Below the pieces are notes generated by a model. The model was not told where the DNA came from and searched no databases. It was given only the letters and a program-made list of their open reading frames with translations. From contig OY759221.1 of assembly GCA_963662175.1 (NCBI GenBank), forward strand, positions 18,442,027 through 18,506,026: DNA of 64,000 bases, given 5' to 3'. Below, in pieces: positions 43,645 to 54,045 of the stretch. The translations under genes were made by a program, and so were the position numbers. The first letter of the stretch is position 1; each line of letters starts with the position of its first letter. The DNA is from Aradus depressus. Lineage: Eukaryota > Arthropoda > Insecta > Hemiptera > Aradidae.

Positions 43645-44220
43645 ATTTAAAAATTTAATTAATTTAGTCAAATGTAGAACTTAATTTATTTTAAAAAATT
43701 ATCAGAAAACTTGAGAAGAAAATATGAAAGGAGGAGAACAAAGTCAGAGAACTGGTTATCAGATGCATCCATGAAATAATACAAAGGGTGTTTGTATCAA
43801 AGGAACGAGAAATTAAAAGCAAATTAGTTTTTTCTCCCTCTTTCTCACAAGTTCTTAGATTTTTCCTGCATTGAAAATAACAAGATAGAATAGTCTAGAC
43901 AGGAGAAAAGATAAACTAGTGTAGAGCTACTGAATCTTGGCAGCTAGGGGAGGGGGCGTGGTGAGAGGTAGCCAATGGGAAGGGTGCTATGACGCCACCT
44001 CTCACTGCACTGAACTGACAATGACGCTAGCGCTTCATCATATCATCTTCTAACGAGCCCGAATTCTGCTTCTCGTCTCCGGAAAATCTCCCAATTGCTT
44101 CCACGAACTATTTACTAAAACCAAACAGTTGAACCAGAATACCTCAAAGGTAACTATCTCTAATCAAACAACTCTAATGTCTGCTCTCTTCAAATCATTA
44201 TATGGCTATTTGAAAAAAAT
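43645..44220. other. Non-coding stretch, nothing recognised
   Basis: Mixed composition, more GC from 43940 to 44100; no frame or repeat recognised. Confidence 0.45.
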
Positions 44221-44264
44221 TTCAAAGGTAAGGACGGAATAATGGGTTCTGAAGAGCTAGCTGT

Positions 44265-44483
44265 CTATGGACCAATGTACTGTTGTACAGATAGATTGTC
44301 GACGAGCGAGGAGCTGAGTGACATGTTCTGCCAATATCCGACCATAGTAGCAGACATGACTTGCGATGGGTGAGAAGCGAACCGCAGATGACCTTTGGAT
44401 GCATCATTGACGCTCAGGTTCAAGAAATCAGAAGAGATGGGCTGCTGACTTGGAGAAGAAGAATGTGGTGAACTAGTCTTCAA
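44265..44483 (-). other. Unrecognised open frame, possible exon
   Basis: A 72-codon minus-strand frame rich in Ser and polar residues (SSPSQQPISSDFLNLSVNDA; GHLRFASHPSQVMSATMVG) in a locally more GC-rich patch. It ends in a stop and has an in-frame stop upstream; no convincing splice sites. It could be an exon of a gene on the minus strand or chance. Confidence 0.2.
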
Positions 44484-44869
44484 TCTTTTCTATGACATTA
44501 CTGTTTCTGAATGTTTCACACTTCAAGACATTTGAAAAAAATTAACTATTAATCTTCATCAAATTTTGAAACTATCCTAGTTTAACCAAATCCGTAAAAC
44601 TTCATCAGAAGAGGCATTCGGAAACTTCTTGGACTCCCTTCAAACAAATGACTTTTTAATTAAAGAAGAAACTTCGGAGAAAAAAAAGTTTAAAGAGAAA
44701 AAAAAAAGTTGGAGGGCATAGTTCTAAACTTGGAACCCGTCCGTGGTTTAATTTAATTTTCACCTTTACGGAAGAGAACACAATTCCGCCGAAATATCAT
44801 AAAATGAGGAAAATTGTACATAAAATGACATCAGGTATAAATGAATGAACAACAATCTAGCAGGCCAGC

Positions 44870-45215
44870 GATCTAGCTACTATATCGTCAGGAATGCAGT
44901 CAGCGAAGCTAATCACAACGCCACTAGGGCGTCCAAACAGTCTTGCATATCACAATTCCATCGGGGTTTCAGCCATTACAACCCTGAGGGATCCAGCCGT
45001 GATGCTAAGCCCAGACGGTGATGTTTATAACTACACCATTGGGAGTCCAGTCAACGACGCTAGCCACTACTCCATCGAGCATCTAGACAGCAATGTTAGC
45101 CATTAAACAGTCGGGAAACCAGCCAGTGATGCTAGTCACTACACCATCTGCATTCCAGCGAACGTCATCGTGAATTCAGCCAACAGACATAGCCAATACT
45201 CCATCGGGTATAGAT
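44870..45215 (+). repeat. Degenerate minisatellite, about 36-bp unit
   Basis: Recurring GATGCTAGCCACTACACCAT with (C/G)GGGAATCCAGCCA in between, in roughly nine decayed copies. Two open frames here are by-products of the repeat. Confidence 0.7.
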
Positions 45216-45419
45216 GCAGTGAGAAGAATAAAGACTCTTTCACATGGGACACTCAGTGTACGGCCACTTGTGAAACCTATACGAGAGCGATCACATGGGA
45301 CACGCGTCTTAGCCACTTTGCCATTTTTATAAAAAAAAAACAACAGTATGGATTTCGATATTGAACATTCCGTCAAAGGCCGGCTATATGGAATGTTCAA
45401 ATAGAATATTCGAACAAAA

Positions 45420-46170
45420 TCATTAAACAGCAATGTTGAAATGAAGTTTGTGATTCAATGGTGAACAATTTTGAAAAATTATTAGTTTATTTGCACATAT
45501 AGAATGCACCCAAATTGTCCTCTTCTTTTTTTTTTTTTATTTTGTTAGTAAATTTTAAAATTAATATGGCAGCAACCTCCTCCGGCTCCACCATTTTATA
45601 AAAATCCTTAAAAATTTAGATATTAAAAAGGCTAAAAAATGTGCCTCTTTTGTCAAAAAGACATCCGTCACCACGTAGCGCATCAACATTTACGTCCGAA
45701 TTATCTCCCGAACGAATAATCCTACCTGGTGGGAGGGAGAACTGGTGGAACTGTGTCTCTGAGTCAGGGCTCTTGAGTGGCCTTCTCAAATTCCGGTGGC
45801 CGGTATCAAGAGACATGGTGTGAACGGGGCCTAAGAAGACCAGACAGTTGAAGAGTTCCAGGGAAGGAAAGCAATAGACAAACTTGAGTCAATGACTTTG
45901 GAGAAAGACTTTTATTGAAAAATACAAAACAAAAGGAAATTTTCTGATGAAAATTGAAAGTGTGAAGTCAGAAAACAATAACCTTAAACTTTTTGACTGG
46001 ATAAAGTTCAAAAGTCAGAGAGTCAAAAGTCACTAATATATAATATTGTACTTTTCATTTCTATTTTATTTTTGAACTTTTTGAATAAAAAACTTGAGCT
46101 ATTCATCATATTCTTCTTCATTTTTAATTAAAACATGTAATTAAGAAGTATTCATTGGCCTCGGAAAAAT
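45420..46170. other. Non-coding stretch, nothing recognised
   Basis: AT-rich with a GC-richer patch at 45650-45830 that has overlapping short frames on both strands, none recognised. Confidence 0.45.
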
Positions 46171-46432
46171 GGGCTTTAGAGTACCTGTGGAGACAGGACA
46201 TGGTGCTCACAAGGTAACTTACAAGAGAGTACTGAAGATTCTCAAGGCAGGACGCAGTTCAGTGAGGTGACGCAGGGTGACAACAAACACAGAAATTAAT
46301 ACAACCGCGAATGTTCATACGCAGCGTCAAGCCACTCAGTTTCTGCCTGCCGAGAGTTTGCGAAGATCTGTGTTCGTTAACAGTTTTCACTGCTTGAGTT
46401 ACGACAGCCGCAGTGTGTTTTTGATTTTCAAC

Positions 46433-46546
46433 ATGGAAGAAAAACTTCTAGAGGCAGTTCGTGGGAGAAAGATGTTGTACCACAACAGTCATGGAGACTA
46501 CATGAGAAGTAGGTAAATCAGAGATATGGGAAGAAGAATTGAAAGG
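46433..46546 (+). pseudogene. MADF-domain N-terminus, frameshifted
   Basis: An ATG in a good context (CAACATGG) opens MEEKLLEAVRGRKMLYHNSH, then GDYMRSR and a stop. One base over, the frame continues GKSEIWEEELKG. Together the two frames match the first half of a MADF domain (hydrophobic start, LY, DYM and EIW positions), broken by a one-base frameshift near 46513. No inverted repeats were seen, so it may derive from a Harbinger element or from a host MADF gene. About 150 bp of moderately GC-rich leader precedes it. Confidence 0.6.
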
Positions 46547-46621
46547 TTTATTTATTTAATAATTAATTAATAATAATAATAATTAATTCCTTCTTTTATT
46601 ATAGTACAAAAATTATTTTAA

Positions 46622-46865
46622 TTATTTGTCCCTGGGCGTCCTCTTTCCTTCCAAATCGGGTTCTAGATCACGAGCGTCGATGTTGTCCCCAGATTCGCCT
46701 GGCACGTTGGTGATACATGCGTCCCTGCAACAGATGTTCGACTGATCTTCTTTTGAGGTCTCCTTGTTCCAGGATGAACGGAAGACTGAACAAGGACAGA
46801 CAGACAGGCTAGTCCAGCTTTCTTCCCCCACCTTCCCATGCCGAAGCCTTCCAATTCAAAATTCA
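46622..46865 (-). other. GC-rich patch with unrecognised frames
   Basis: Minus-strand frame NIDARDLEPDLEGKRTPRDK ends in a stop near 46622 and looks polar and protein-like. It contrasts with its AT-rich surroundings, which suggests coding origin (host or transposon), but no family is recognised. Confidence 0.25.
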
Positions 46866-46879
46866 TACTTTTCAATTTA

Positions 46880-47480
46880 TTATTTAATTATTTTTTTAAC
46901 TATTTCCTAATGTACCCCTAAATACAGTTACAATATAAACATATATCCTAATTCTTAAACTAACTTTACTGTGATCCTTCACAAAAAGACATCAGATGTC
47001 CTGCAGCTCACCACTTGAGACTGTTGAATAGAAAATTAAATTGTTGACAATTTAAAGAAAGACGCTCCTTCAACAATAGAATTGATTGACGCAAATAGGA
47101 CTGTTGGCGACGAGTCAATAGGCGTCAGGAACCTGTCATCAATAGGCATCAAAAAATCTGTCTGTCCCAAAGGGTGAGTTGACTTTAGGAAGGAGAGAAA
47201 TCTGCTGAGACTTTGAATTCTGAGTCGTCTCCAAGAAGTATCCACCACACAAATTTCCATCTCCAAATTACCTACATTATCATCAAGAAGGAAATTTCCA
47301 TTTTCATTTTACATCAAGGAAAATCCTGACCCAGATTGCGGCCACTGTCAAAGATTAGGTATCCAACAGTCATTGGAGCTTGAAAACGACATTGTTACAT
47401 TTTGAATATTTATGTTTTTGTTATTTATAGATTTTTTTTTTAAATGGACTAAAAATAAAAAATAAAACAATATACGTTAA
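46880..47480. other. Non-coding stretch, nothing recognised
   Basis: A minus-strand 76-codon frame (47036-47266) contains only low-information sequence; no family seen. Confidence 0.45.
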
Positions 47481-47484
47481 TTAG

Positions 47485-47535
47485 GTATTGTAACTCATGC
47501 TACTAACTACGACGTCATATCGCCTACTCCTCCTG
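47485..47535 (-). mobile_element. SINE1 3' end, reverse
   Basis: TTGTAACTCATGC and GACGTCATATCGCCTACTCC match the SINE1 tail. The GC-rich open frame over it is not a gene. Confidence 0.45.
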
Positions 47536-48011
47536 GTGGAGAAAGAAGAAAGCACTCTGACCCTGCGTCAGAGACGACGACTGCAGACACGCGCCATAGA
47601 AATTAAGGTGGGCTGGGAGTGTTCGCCGATCGTCGCAGAGGGTCGGCGGCGGTCGCACCTAGCCGACCGCAGCAAGAGATAATTATTTTGAATTATAATA
47701 AACAATAAAAGCCCTCATTTCCCCGACGATTCGGCGAACGGGTGTCGTGGCCTCCACCGGAAGTCGGCAACACACATCGTACAGACTCGAGACCAATCCG
47801 AAGGACTGCGTGATCAAGGTTGTTTAACCTCATGAAAATAAAATTTTCATACATGTATAACTTTTCAACTCCCGAAAAAAAAAAAAAAGGGGGGGGGGGG
47901 TTATGTATTTGACCTGCTCGTTGTTTGTACGTTCCCACATAACTCTTAAACGATTGAACCGATTCGGGTGCGGTTTTATTCATGTGGTACTACATTCTCC
48001 AGAGGCGGTTA

Positions 48012-48506
48012 TCATATATATAAAGCTGAAAATGTCTGTGCGTTGTACCGCTATAACTCACGAACGGCTTGATGGATTTGATTAATTTTTTTTTTAATTT
48101 GTATCAATATCATCAATATCTGATCCATCCCAGCATCCACCCACGCAATCTTTGTAACTCAAAAACCACTGCAATGATTAACGAGGAATCTTTTTGAATA
48201 GATAAGTTTTATCTACCGGAAGGTTAAGGTCTATTTTTTAATCAACCCCTGGTCCATCCCAGCATCCACTCACGCAATCTTTGTAACTCGAAAACCATTG
48301 CAACGATTAATGAGAAATCTTTTTGAATAAATTAGTTTTAGCTCCAAAGCTAGCGTTACTACAGTTGAAGGACTATAAGCCTTATTCTGTATGAATAATT
48401 GAAAATTATAACATCATGAATGTACTGTCGAGGAACTGAATAGCCTTATAGGAGATATTGGGAGAAAAGTCAAAGTTCCCCGGGCAACGCCGGGTATTAC
48501 TGCTAG
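48012..48506 (+). mobile_element. Non-autonomous Helitron
   Basis: The left end reads A|TCATATATATAAAG and the right end CTAG|T, the A-T insertion and TC...CTRR pattern of Helitrons. Eight bases before the CTAG is a hairpin CCCGG-GCAACG-CCGGG (48479-48494), as expected for the 3' terminator. There is no target duplication and no Rep/helicase frame. An internal block of about 110 bp is present twice (see the tandem entry). At 495 bp this is a complete small copy. Confidence 0.78.
48120..48342 (+). repeat. Internal duplication in the Helitron
   Basis: Two direct copies about 128 bp apart share CCATCCCAGCATCCAC, GCAATCTTTGTAACTC and AATCTTTTTGAATA. They differ by scattered substitutions, so the duplication is not recent. 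Confidence 0.75.
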
Positions 48507-48843
48507 TAAGGTATATGTTATATGGAAAGTAGGTCGCCATCTTGCATTCGCTATAATGGAATTCCGTAGAAATTATCTGATCGAAGTATTTATGAAAATG
48601 TACTATTACTTTTGACAATATTTTTAAAAAAAGTAAATCTTACATGAAATTATTTACAAGTACTTCTCAACCTCAGCCTTAACAGGACGTTCTTATACCA
48701 ACCACTTTTGAACAAATCACCCTCCCCTCACAAATCCAGTTCGTATTGGCGTTACTGGGAAATAACATGTGGACAAAAGCTGTTTTCTTTGTTTCATTGT
48801 ATAGCGTAATTCTGAGAGTGTCTTCCTTATAAGTGATTTGTGC

Positions 48844-49530
48844 TATGGGATCCTGAACCTCAAAAGGAACGAGCTTCGACAACTAACTGGAGTTCTCGCA
48901 GGACACGGTTCGTTCAATAGACTCCTACAGACTGTAGCAGTCAAGGACAGTCCCACCTGTAACAGATGTGGAGAAGGGGACGACGAGACGGCGGCACACT
49001 TCCTGGGTACATGCTTGGAGGAGATTCCACATTGTTAGGAAAGATCATAAAGGACTTAGAAGATTGGACCATGGGAGCATTCTCAGATTCGTTAAAGAGA
49101 CTTAAGAAACTTCATGCATGGAGAAAAATATATTCTTAATTAATAATATTTTTGTGGCAAGAAAACATGTTCTTGCGGCAAAGTAAATTTCTTCTTGGGG
49201 CAAAAAAAGTTTTATTCTGTATTTTGTGTCGATGATAGGGAATAGTAGACACCAGTTGGTGATAGGGAAGAGTAGACACCACTAAGTGATTCTCTCGATG
49301 AGAATAGAATTTTTACCACCCAAAGTATGAGGAATATTTTTTAATTTAATGCTGTAAAAAGATAATATCAATAAGATATATTCTTGCCGCAAAAATATAG
49401 TTTTCTCCTTGTGAAGGACTTGGTTTTGGTAGTATAAACAACTAGGTAAGGTGGAAGCTCAGTGCTTCCAGGGAAGGGATACGAACCTGTGATGCTTAGG
49501 TCCCTAGGTGCAAAGTACCAGAACACCAAT
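48844..49530 (+). pseudogene. RNase H LINE family, C-terminus and 3' UTR, split by a MITE
   Basis: GILNLKRNELRQLTGVLAGH, then RLLQTVAVKDSPTCNRCGEG and DDETAAHFLGTC represent the terminal zinc-binding region. Coding decays after 49035. The LINE continues to 49119, is split by the GGAGAAAA element, and resumes at 49409 with GTGAAGGACTTGG, then GATGCTTAGGTCCCTAGGTG at 49488-49507, the shared 3' end of this family. It is a close relative of the copy at 55.4-55.9 kb. Confidence 0.75.
49120..49408. mobile_element. 289-bp element with GGAGAAAA inverted ends, inserted in a LINE
   Basis: It begins GGAGAAAAATATATTCTT and ends with the complement of GGAGAAAACTATATTTTTGC; both halves also contain TTCTTGC(C/G)GCAA. 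It splits the 3' end of an RNase H LINE: the LINE reads up to CTTCATG at 49117 and resumes GTGAAGGACTTGG after 49408. GGAG termini recall Merlin transposons, which make 8-9 bp target repeats; here the flanks (TTCATGCAT and TTGTGAAG) are only loosely alike. Confidence 0.6.
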
Positions 49531-49854
49531 AACAATCAGCATAAAATAAAAAATGCCATGTGACCATAACTAGACTTTCTCACCAATCACTTTTGCAATA
49601 TAATATAATGTGCTTAAGTGTTTGTTATAAAAAGAAGTTTTTTCCTTATTTTTTAATAGAAAAATAACCAATAATAAAACGATATTTTAAAATTCATTGC
49701 TATGGGTTGCAATTTAAACATTACTCTGATGTAATGCATGTAGCGCACTCTAGTGTAACTGCACTTTACAGTGTAGTGTAGGGATCCGTCACACATTTAT
49801 AGTCACATAAGTTAGTTATGAGGATTTATAATCCACCATATAAGTCAACTATTG

Positions 49855-49920
49855 ACTTTTAGCCCCAGCAAGAACTTAATTAAATCGTACTGGGGAAGAA
49901 CATTGCTGGTGATTCATTCA
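49855..49920 (-). repeat. TACTTCCCC repeat, head, reverse
   Basis: TTAAATCGTACTGGGGAAGA, ACATTGCTGGTGATTC. Confidence 0.6.
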
Positions 49921-50376
49921 TTTTATTTGTTGAATTACCATGGAGTGGTTAGCGTGATTGGTCAGCATTGGGTGTCTGCCATACAACAAGTCATATCTCC
50001 CTAAGATAGAGGACCCCCTCCCATGTGGCTTGGTCACTCTAATTGCGGCCATATTCTATTGAGCAACTAACCGCTTTGCTCTAAGATTCAATGAAAACAT
50101 CTGGTCTTTTAATTCAAAACCAGAGAAGATAGTCTGGGAATGTTTAAAGTAATTAGCATTAATTACTAAGGCAAAGAAAGAGCTTTTATCAGTTGAAATT
50201 TGGTAGTATAAATTTGGAACGAGTCTAATTAAGGTTCCTAAAAACCCTAATTAACAAAATTCCATGTTAAATTGATTAAAAAATAATGTAGAGAGGTCGT
50301 GAAAAATGTTTTTTTTTGAAAGGGATCCTATGTTTCGTGGAGAAATGAGCTAAATTCGAACAACTTTGCATTCTTA

Positions 50377-51146
50377 AGGCCCATTTACACGCTCAAGCCA
50401 TTTGCACAAACTGGTTTGCGCAAATGAACTGAATGAAATGTTGCCATTCACACGTTCAGTTTGGCTTGCACAATTGTGAAGTGAGGAACCCTGAAAATTG
50501 TAGTTTGCTGGGTTCAAAAACGGAAAATTTTAACAAAGAACTAATTCTTGCAACGGCCGCGGTTTGCATTATAAAAAAAAATATATCAAATTGAAGGTGA
50601 ATAAAAGGAAATGGTCTAAACCATGGTTGCTAAAAAGGGATTTGTTTTCTCATACCAATTTATTAGCTGAATTACAGTGAGCCTGACGATTTTCGCAACT
50701 ATTTGCATATGGACGAAGCCACATACCAGCATTTGCTAAATTTAATTACACCAATAATTTCAAGAGCAGACTCTGTTATGAGACATGCAATTACCCTCCC
50801 ATGAACGGCTATCAGCTACGCTGAGATTTTTGGCAACAGGGAGAAGTTATGAAGATTTAAAAATTTTCCACATGTATTTCCAAACCACCTCTAAGTGCTA
50901 TAATTGCAGAAACATGCGACGCAATTTACACGACATTAAAATACCCATTTCTAAAGGTAAGTTTATTAAATGTTAATAAAAAGTCTAAATAAAATGCGAT
51001 GCGCATATAACGAACCCCATGTAGTATGTACTCGTACATTCGAGAATGAGATTCCATGAAATGCAACCTTAGAGGTTGATATCTTGCAATATATAGAATA
51101 TTTTTCAATAGAAACCAATTAATTTTTTTCTTTCCGTTGCAGAACA
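50377..51146 (+). mobile_element. 5' part of a PIF/Harbinger transposon
   Basis: The left end reads AGGCCCATTTACACGCTCAA just after a TTA, the usual 3-bp Harbinger target. It is followed by a long AT-rich leader with several short repeats of a 'caaactggtttgcgcaaat'-like motif and then the transposase exon. The right terminal inverted repeat was not found; the element stops where a TACTTCCCC repeat begins. The left boundary is inferred from motif and target triplet only. Confidence 0.55.
50660..50956 (+). pseudogene. PIF/Harbinger transposase (HARBI1-like), first exon, frameshifted
   Basis: Translation from about 50668 reads DDFRNYLHMDEATYQHLL, followed by HERLSATLRFLATGRSYEDLK. This is the conserved N-terminal helical part of Harbinger-type DDE transposases, upstream of the catalytic domain. 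Near 50863 the frame slips by one base: the matching continuation (STCISKPPLSAIIAETCDAI) lies in the next frame, so the gene is broken. A splice-donor-like GTAAGT begins at 50957 and a pyrimidine tract ending in CAG lies at 51142, suggesting a 186-bp intron. The second exon is cut off almost at once by a TACTTCCCC repeat starting near 51147, so the catalytic DDE residues are missing. Confidence 0.8.
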
Positions 51147-51235
51147 TGAACCAAATCGATAAATTGATTTCAGAGAGAGAGCGAAAACTTTATTGATTAA
51201 TTCGCACTGGGGAAGTACATTGACGGTGTTTCCAC
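51147..51235 (-). repeat. TACTTCCCC repeat, head, reverse, cutting the Harbinger gene
   Basis: GAGAGAGCGAAAACTTTATT, GCACTGGGGAAGTACATTGA. It begins a few bases after the putative splice acceptor of the transposase. Confidence 0.65.
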
Positions 51236-51698
51236 TGGTGACAATTCGCAGTTTGAACGTTTCGAAAGATATATAATACAAATAAACATGTTTGTGGCTC
51301 AGTTGTACAAATATAACAGAAATATGATAAAAAGAATGAAATTATGAAAAGGGTAGAACGAACATACGGAAAAAGGTTGTAAACCAGCGTTGTGGGCATG
51401 AAATGAAGCTAGGGCTTACGTAGGAATTCCAGCCTCACCAAAATTATTTTCTTCAATAAAAGTGAAAACAAGAGGAGAAAATATATGGAATAGCTTTTCC
51501 AATATTTCCCTGTAAATAGTCTTTACGGAGAAATTCTATAGAATGAAATATTTCTATGTTTCTTTTTTCCTTTACTGTGAACAAAATAAGTTATATAAAT
51601 AACTGGACGCATTTTCGCTTTCTTATACTTATAGTAAAAAAAAAGTATGCGAAAATATGAGATCGAGTTTTGTGAGTAAATGACTTAATTCTCTAGAG

Positions 51699-52305
51699 CA
51701 TATGTGGGCAACAACCGGCCCGCGGGCCGGATCCGGCCCGCGAGACATTTTGAAAAACCCAATTAAAAAAAAATATATATTACACTACTTACACTCACTC
51801 CAAATTTGGAAGATTGAGTAGGATGGGGTTTGTCGCTTGCTCGTGCGTTTGGCAGTACTTATAAATGCGAACAGTTCTTTTCAATGATGAAAGTTATTAA
51901 ATCAAAACATCGTTCAAGGCTCACTGAAGATAATTTGGAAAATTCTTTACGTCTTTGTATCAGTGGAATTAATCCAAACATCAATGGATTAGTTTCCCAA
52001 ATTCAAGTTCAAGTGTCTCATTGATTTCGGTGTCGCTACTTAACTTTCGTAGTTTGTAATAATTCCAAATTTCACGATTTAATTATAATATTGTACCTAT
52101 TATTTTTTTCATTTCATTTTGTTATTTTAATAAATTGTATTATAATAACATTGTCTTATTATTTCATGTCTGATATCTATCGCTAAAAAATATGAACACT
52201 ACTTTAAAGTTGGACGTTATTTTATTTTGAACCATCTACGCGGCCCGCGAACGTATTTGCACACTAAATTTTGGCCCGCAACATGTCAAAGGTTGCCCAT
52301 ACATG
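51699..52305 (+). mobile_element. hAT-type element with 8-bp target duplication
   Basis: Both boundaries are visible. The 8-bp direct repeat CTCTAGAG lies at 51691-51698 and 52306-52313 and fits the hAT target pattern nTnnnnAn. The ends are imperfect inverted repeats (CATATGTGGGCAAC at the left, and CATGTATGGGCAAC on the complement of the right). Next to each end is a GGCCCGCGGGCC-type GC-rich block, striking in this AT-rich region. The element is 607 bp and carries only the last part of a transposase. Confidence 0.88.
51830..52024 (+). pseudogene. hAT transposase C-terminal fragment (GTF2IRD2/ZMYM-like)
   Basis: The frame from 51830 encodes LSLARAFGSTYKCEQFFSMM followed by KSKHRSRLTEDNLENSLRL and ends SQIQVQVSH, stop. 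This is the C-terminal dimerisation region of hAT transposases of the kind found in GTF2IRD2- and SCAND3-like proteins (conserved CEQFFS, SRLTDxxL, LENSLR). The frame is intact but begins with TTG, not ATG, and everything upstream, including the catalytic residues, is deleted. It lies entirely within the 607-bp element. Confidence 0.82.
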
Positions 52306-52313
52306 CTCTAGAG

Positions 52314-52800
52314 GGATCTCCCTCTTCCCTTTAACCAATTTTGCGAAATATTAGTAAATGATGTCCTTACAGGATTTTCAATGTAAATATAAAATTTCAT
52401 GTCGATACATTCATTACATCGGCAGTTATGAGACACTCCCTCTGATCTGTATTGAAGTTAATGTATTATATAAGGATTGGGAAGTCCTCAGAGTATCACC
52501 TAATTGGCCGAATAGGAACTAGTTCTACAAATAATTCGAGGTGGGGAAGTGCACAGCTGTTGATTCATGACTCTTTCTTTACTTCACCATATATACAAAG
52601 TATAGAGAAAGTTATGTAACAGAATTTCATGATTTTGTGTCACTGTCAACACGATAACTCCCGATAGAATGAATGTATCTCCATAAAATTTTATATGTGT
52701 ATTCAGAACCCCATAAGGACGATACCTGTTCAATTTCAGCTAAATTGGCCAAAAAGAAGGGGGGATTAGGGGGATGCTAAATACAAAAACTCCGTATTAA
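52314..52800. repeat. TACTTCCCC repeat fragments in both directions
   Basis: 52314-52450 forward monomer (TTACATCGGCAGTTATGAGA); about 52505-52560 reverse head; 52585-52800 reverse tail and monomer (TCAACACGATAACTCCCGAT). Just upstream of the WDR62-like exon. Confidence 0.62.
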
Positions 52801-52805
52801 ACAAA

Positions 52806-52836
52806 ACGTATATATATATATATATATATATACATA
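52806..52836 (+). repeat. (TA)n microsatellite
   Basis: About 14 TA dinucleotides followed by CATACACATACATA, 165 bp before the WDR62-like exon. Confidence 0.9.
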
Positions 52837-53000
52837 CACATACATATATTTGATAACTGGTATGAGTCAATTAACAAAAACCCCAAGTAAACTAACAATC
52901 GATCTCAATATGAATGAGTGACTGTTGGAAAGCACTTGGTAAACATATATAAAATATGTATTTTAACAAGGTAGTTAAAATGTGTGTGTGTTGGTTTCAG

Positions 53001-53154
53001 GGTTCACGATGTGTCCAGCCTAGAGGAGCTGTGTTTGATAGAGGCGCACGACGCTGAGGTACTCTGTCTGGAGTATACTCGACGTGACACCGGAGTCCGG
53101 CTTCTTGCCTCCGCCTCCAGAGACCGGCTCGTCCATGTCTTCCATGTCAGTCAA
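53001..53154 (+). CDS. Wdr62: Internal exon of a WDR62/MAPKBP1-family WD-repeat protein
   Basis: The 154-bp exon gives 51 complete codons after one leading base (split codon at its 5' edge, phase 0 at its 3' edge). The translation contains [12 protein letters not shown] and [10 protein letters not shown], which I recognise as the signature of the WD repeat in the middle of WDR62/MAPKBP1, scaffold proteins of JNK signalling and the spindle pole. It is preceded by a pyrimidine/GT-rich tract ending in CAG at 53000 and followed by GTGAGT at 53155. Its codon use and GC content differ sharply from the AT-rich flanks. No neighbouring exon was found, so the introns on both sides are long and full of repeats. 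The family assignment rests on motif recognition, not a search; the choice between WDR62 and MAPKBP1 is open because insects usually have one homologue. Confidence 0.88.
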
Positions 53155-53619
53155 GTGAGTATCCGTGTATGTATTTTTTTCCGAAAGATATCAATCTCGA
53201 AAAACATTTGAGAATGTAAGCGAAATGGTTGTTATAGAGGATAATTACAATGGTTTTGTAGTTATGAAAGTACTTTGACAAGCAAAATATACATTTGTAT
53301 GTATTATTTTACCATTGTGTAAGAAGAAGAATGATTTCGAAAGGAAATATAAAAAAAACACTGATTATAAAGATATAAACTGCGATAGTTTAAGAATACT
53401 ACACATTACAAGATTTTATAATAATGTTGCGAGATGTCTCACAATTATACTCTCAACTGCCTTTGTAATGACAATATCAACATGTAATGATATATTTAAA
53501 ATAAAAACCCCATAAGGAAAACACATATTATTCTAGAAAATCGGTCGAAGATAAGGGAGGAATCAGCGGAGAGGAGGGCTCTACTCAAAAACCTTAACAA
53601 CTGAATCTCGAGTGAGGGT

Positions 53620-54045
53620 TCCATGTTAGTCATTTGTTGAGTTTGAGGCCTAGATAGCGGACTTCGTTTTTTAAAGAGATGGGATTGTTGTCAAGGTATA
53701 TTTTCGATGAATTGTCGTTCACCTTCACTCTCCACCTTTTGCACCAAGACTGAAGGGTTATCAAGTGTTCTTGCAGGTGTTGATAGAACTGGGTCGGAAT
53801 AAGAGGATAATTGTGGAGTTGTGTTGATGGATGGGTGGGGATATCAGCTGTGTATATTGTGTAGAGAATAGGACCCAGGATACTAACTTGTGAAATGCCA
53901 GCATTTTGTGAAGACATGGGAGAAAGAGCAAAACCCTGGTTTACACAAAAACTTCTTTCAGAAAGTGGAAAAGGACTTATTTAAGCTTCCACAATAAGCC
54001 CATGTGCCAAACTCTGTCAAACTCTTGTTTGACGTCAAAAAAATT
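53620..54045 (-). pseudogene. Jockey-clade LINE, reverse transcriptase core fragment
   Basis: Reading down the minus strand, motif A appears as DVKQEFDRVWHMGLLWKLK, then a degenerate GISQVSILGPILYTIYTADI (normally GVPQGSVLGP), then LITLQSWCKRWRVKVNDNSS and NEVRYLGLKLNK. Several frame changes are needed. The FADD box is degraded. It lies about 470 bp downstream of the WDR62-like exon and opposite to it, as expected for an intronic insertion. Confidence 0.75.

Noticed and set aside
47497..47682. GC-rich frame LTLRQRRRLQTRAIEIKVGW
   Set aside because: Begins in a SINE1 tail; arginine-rich only because of local GC content; no domain.
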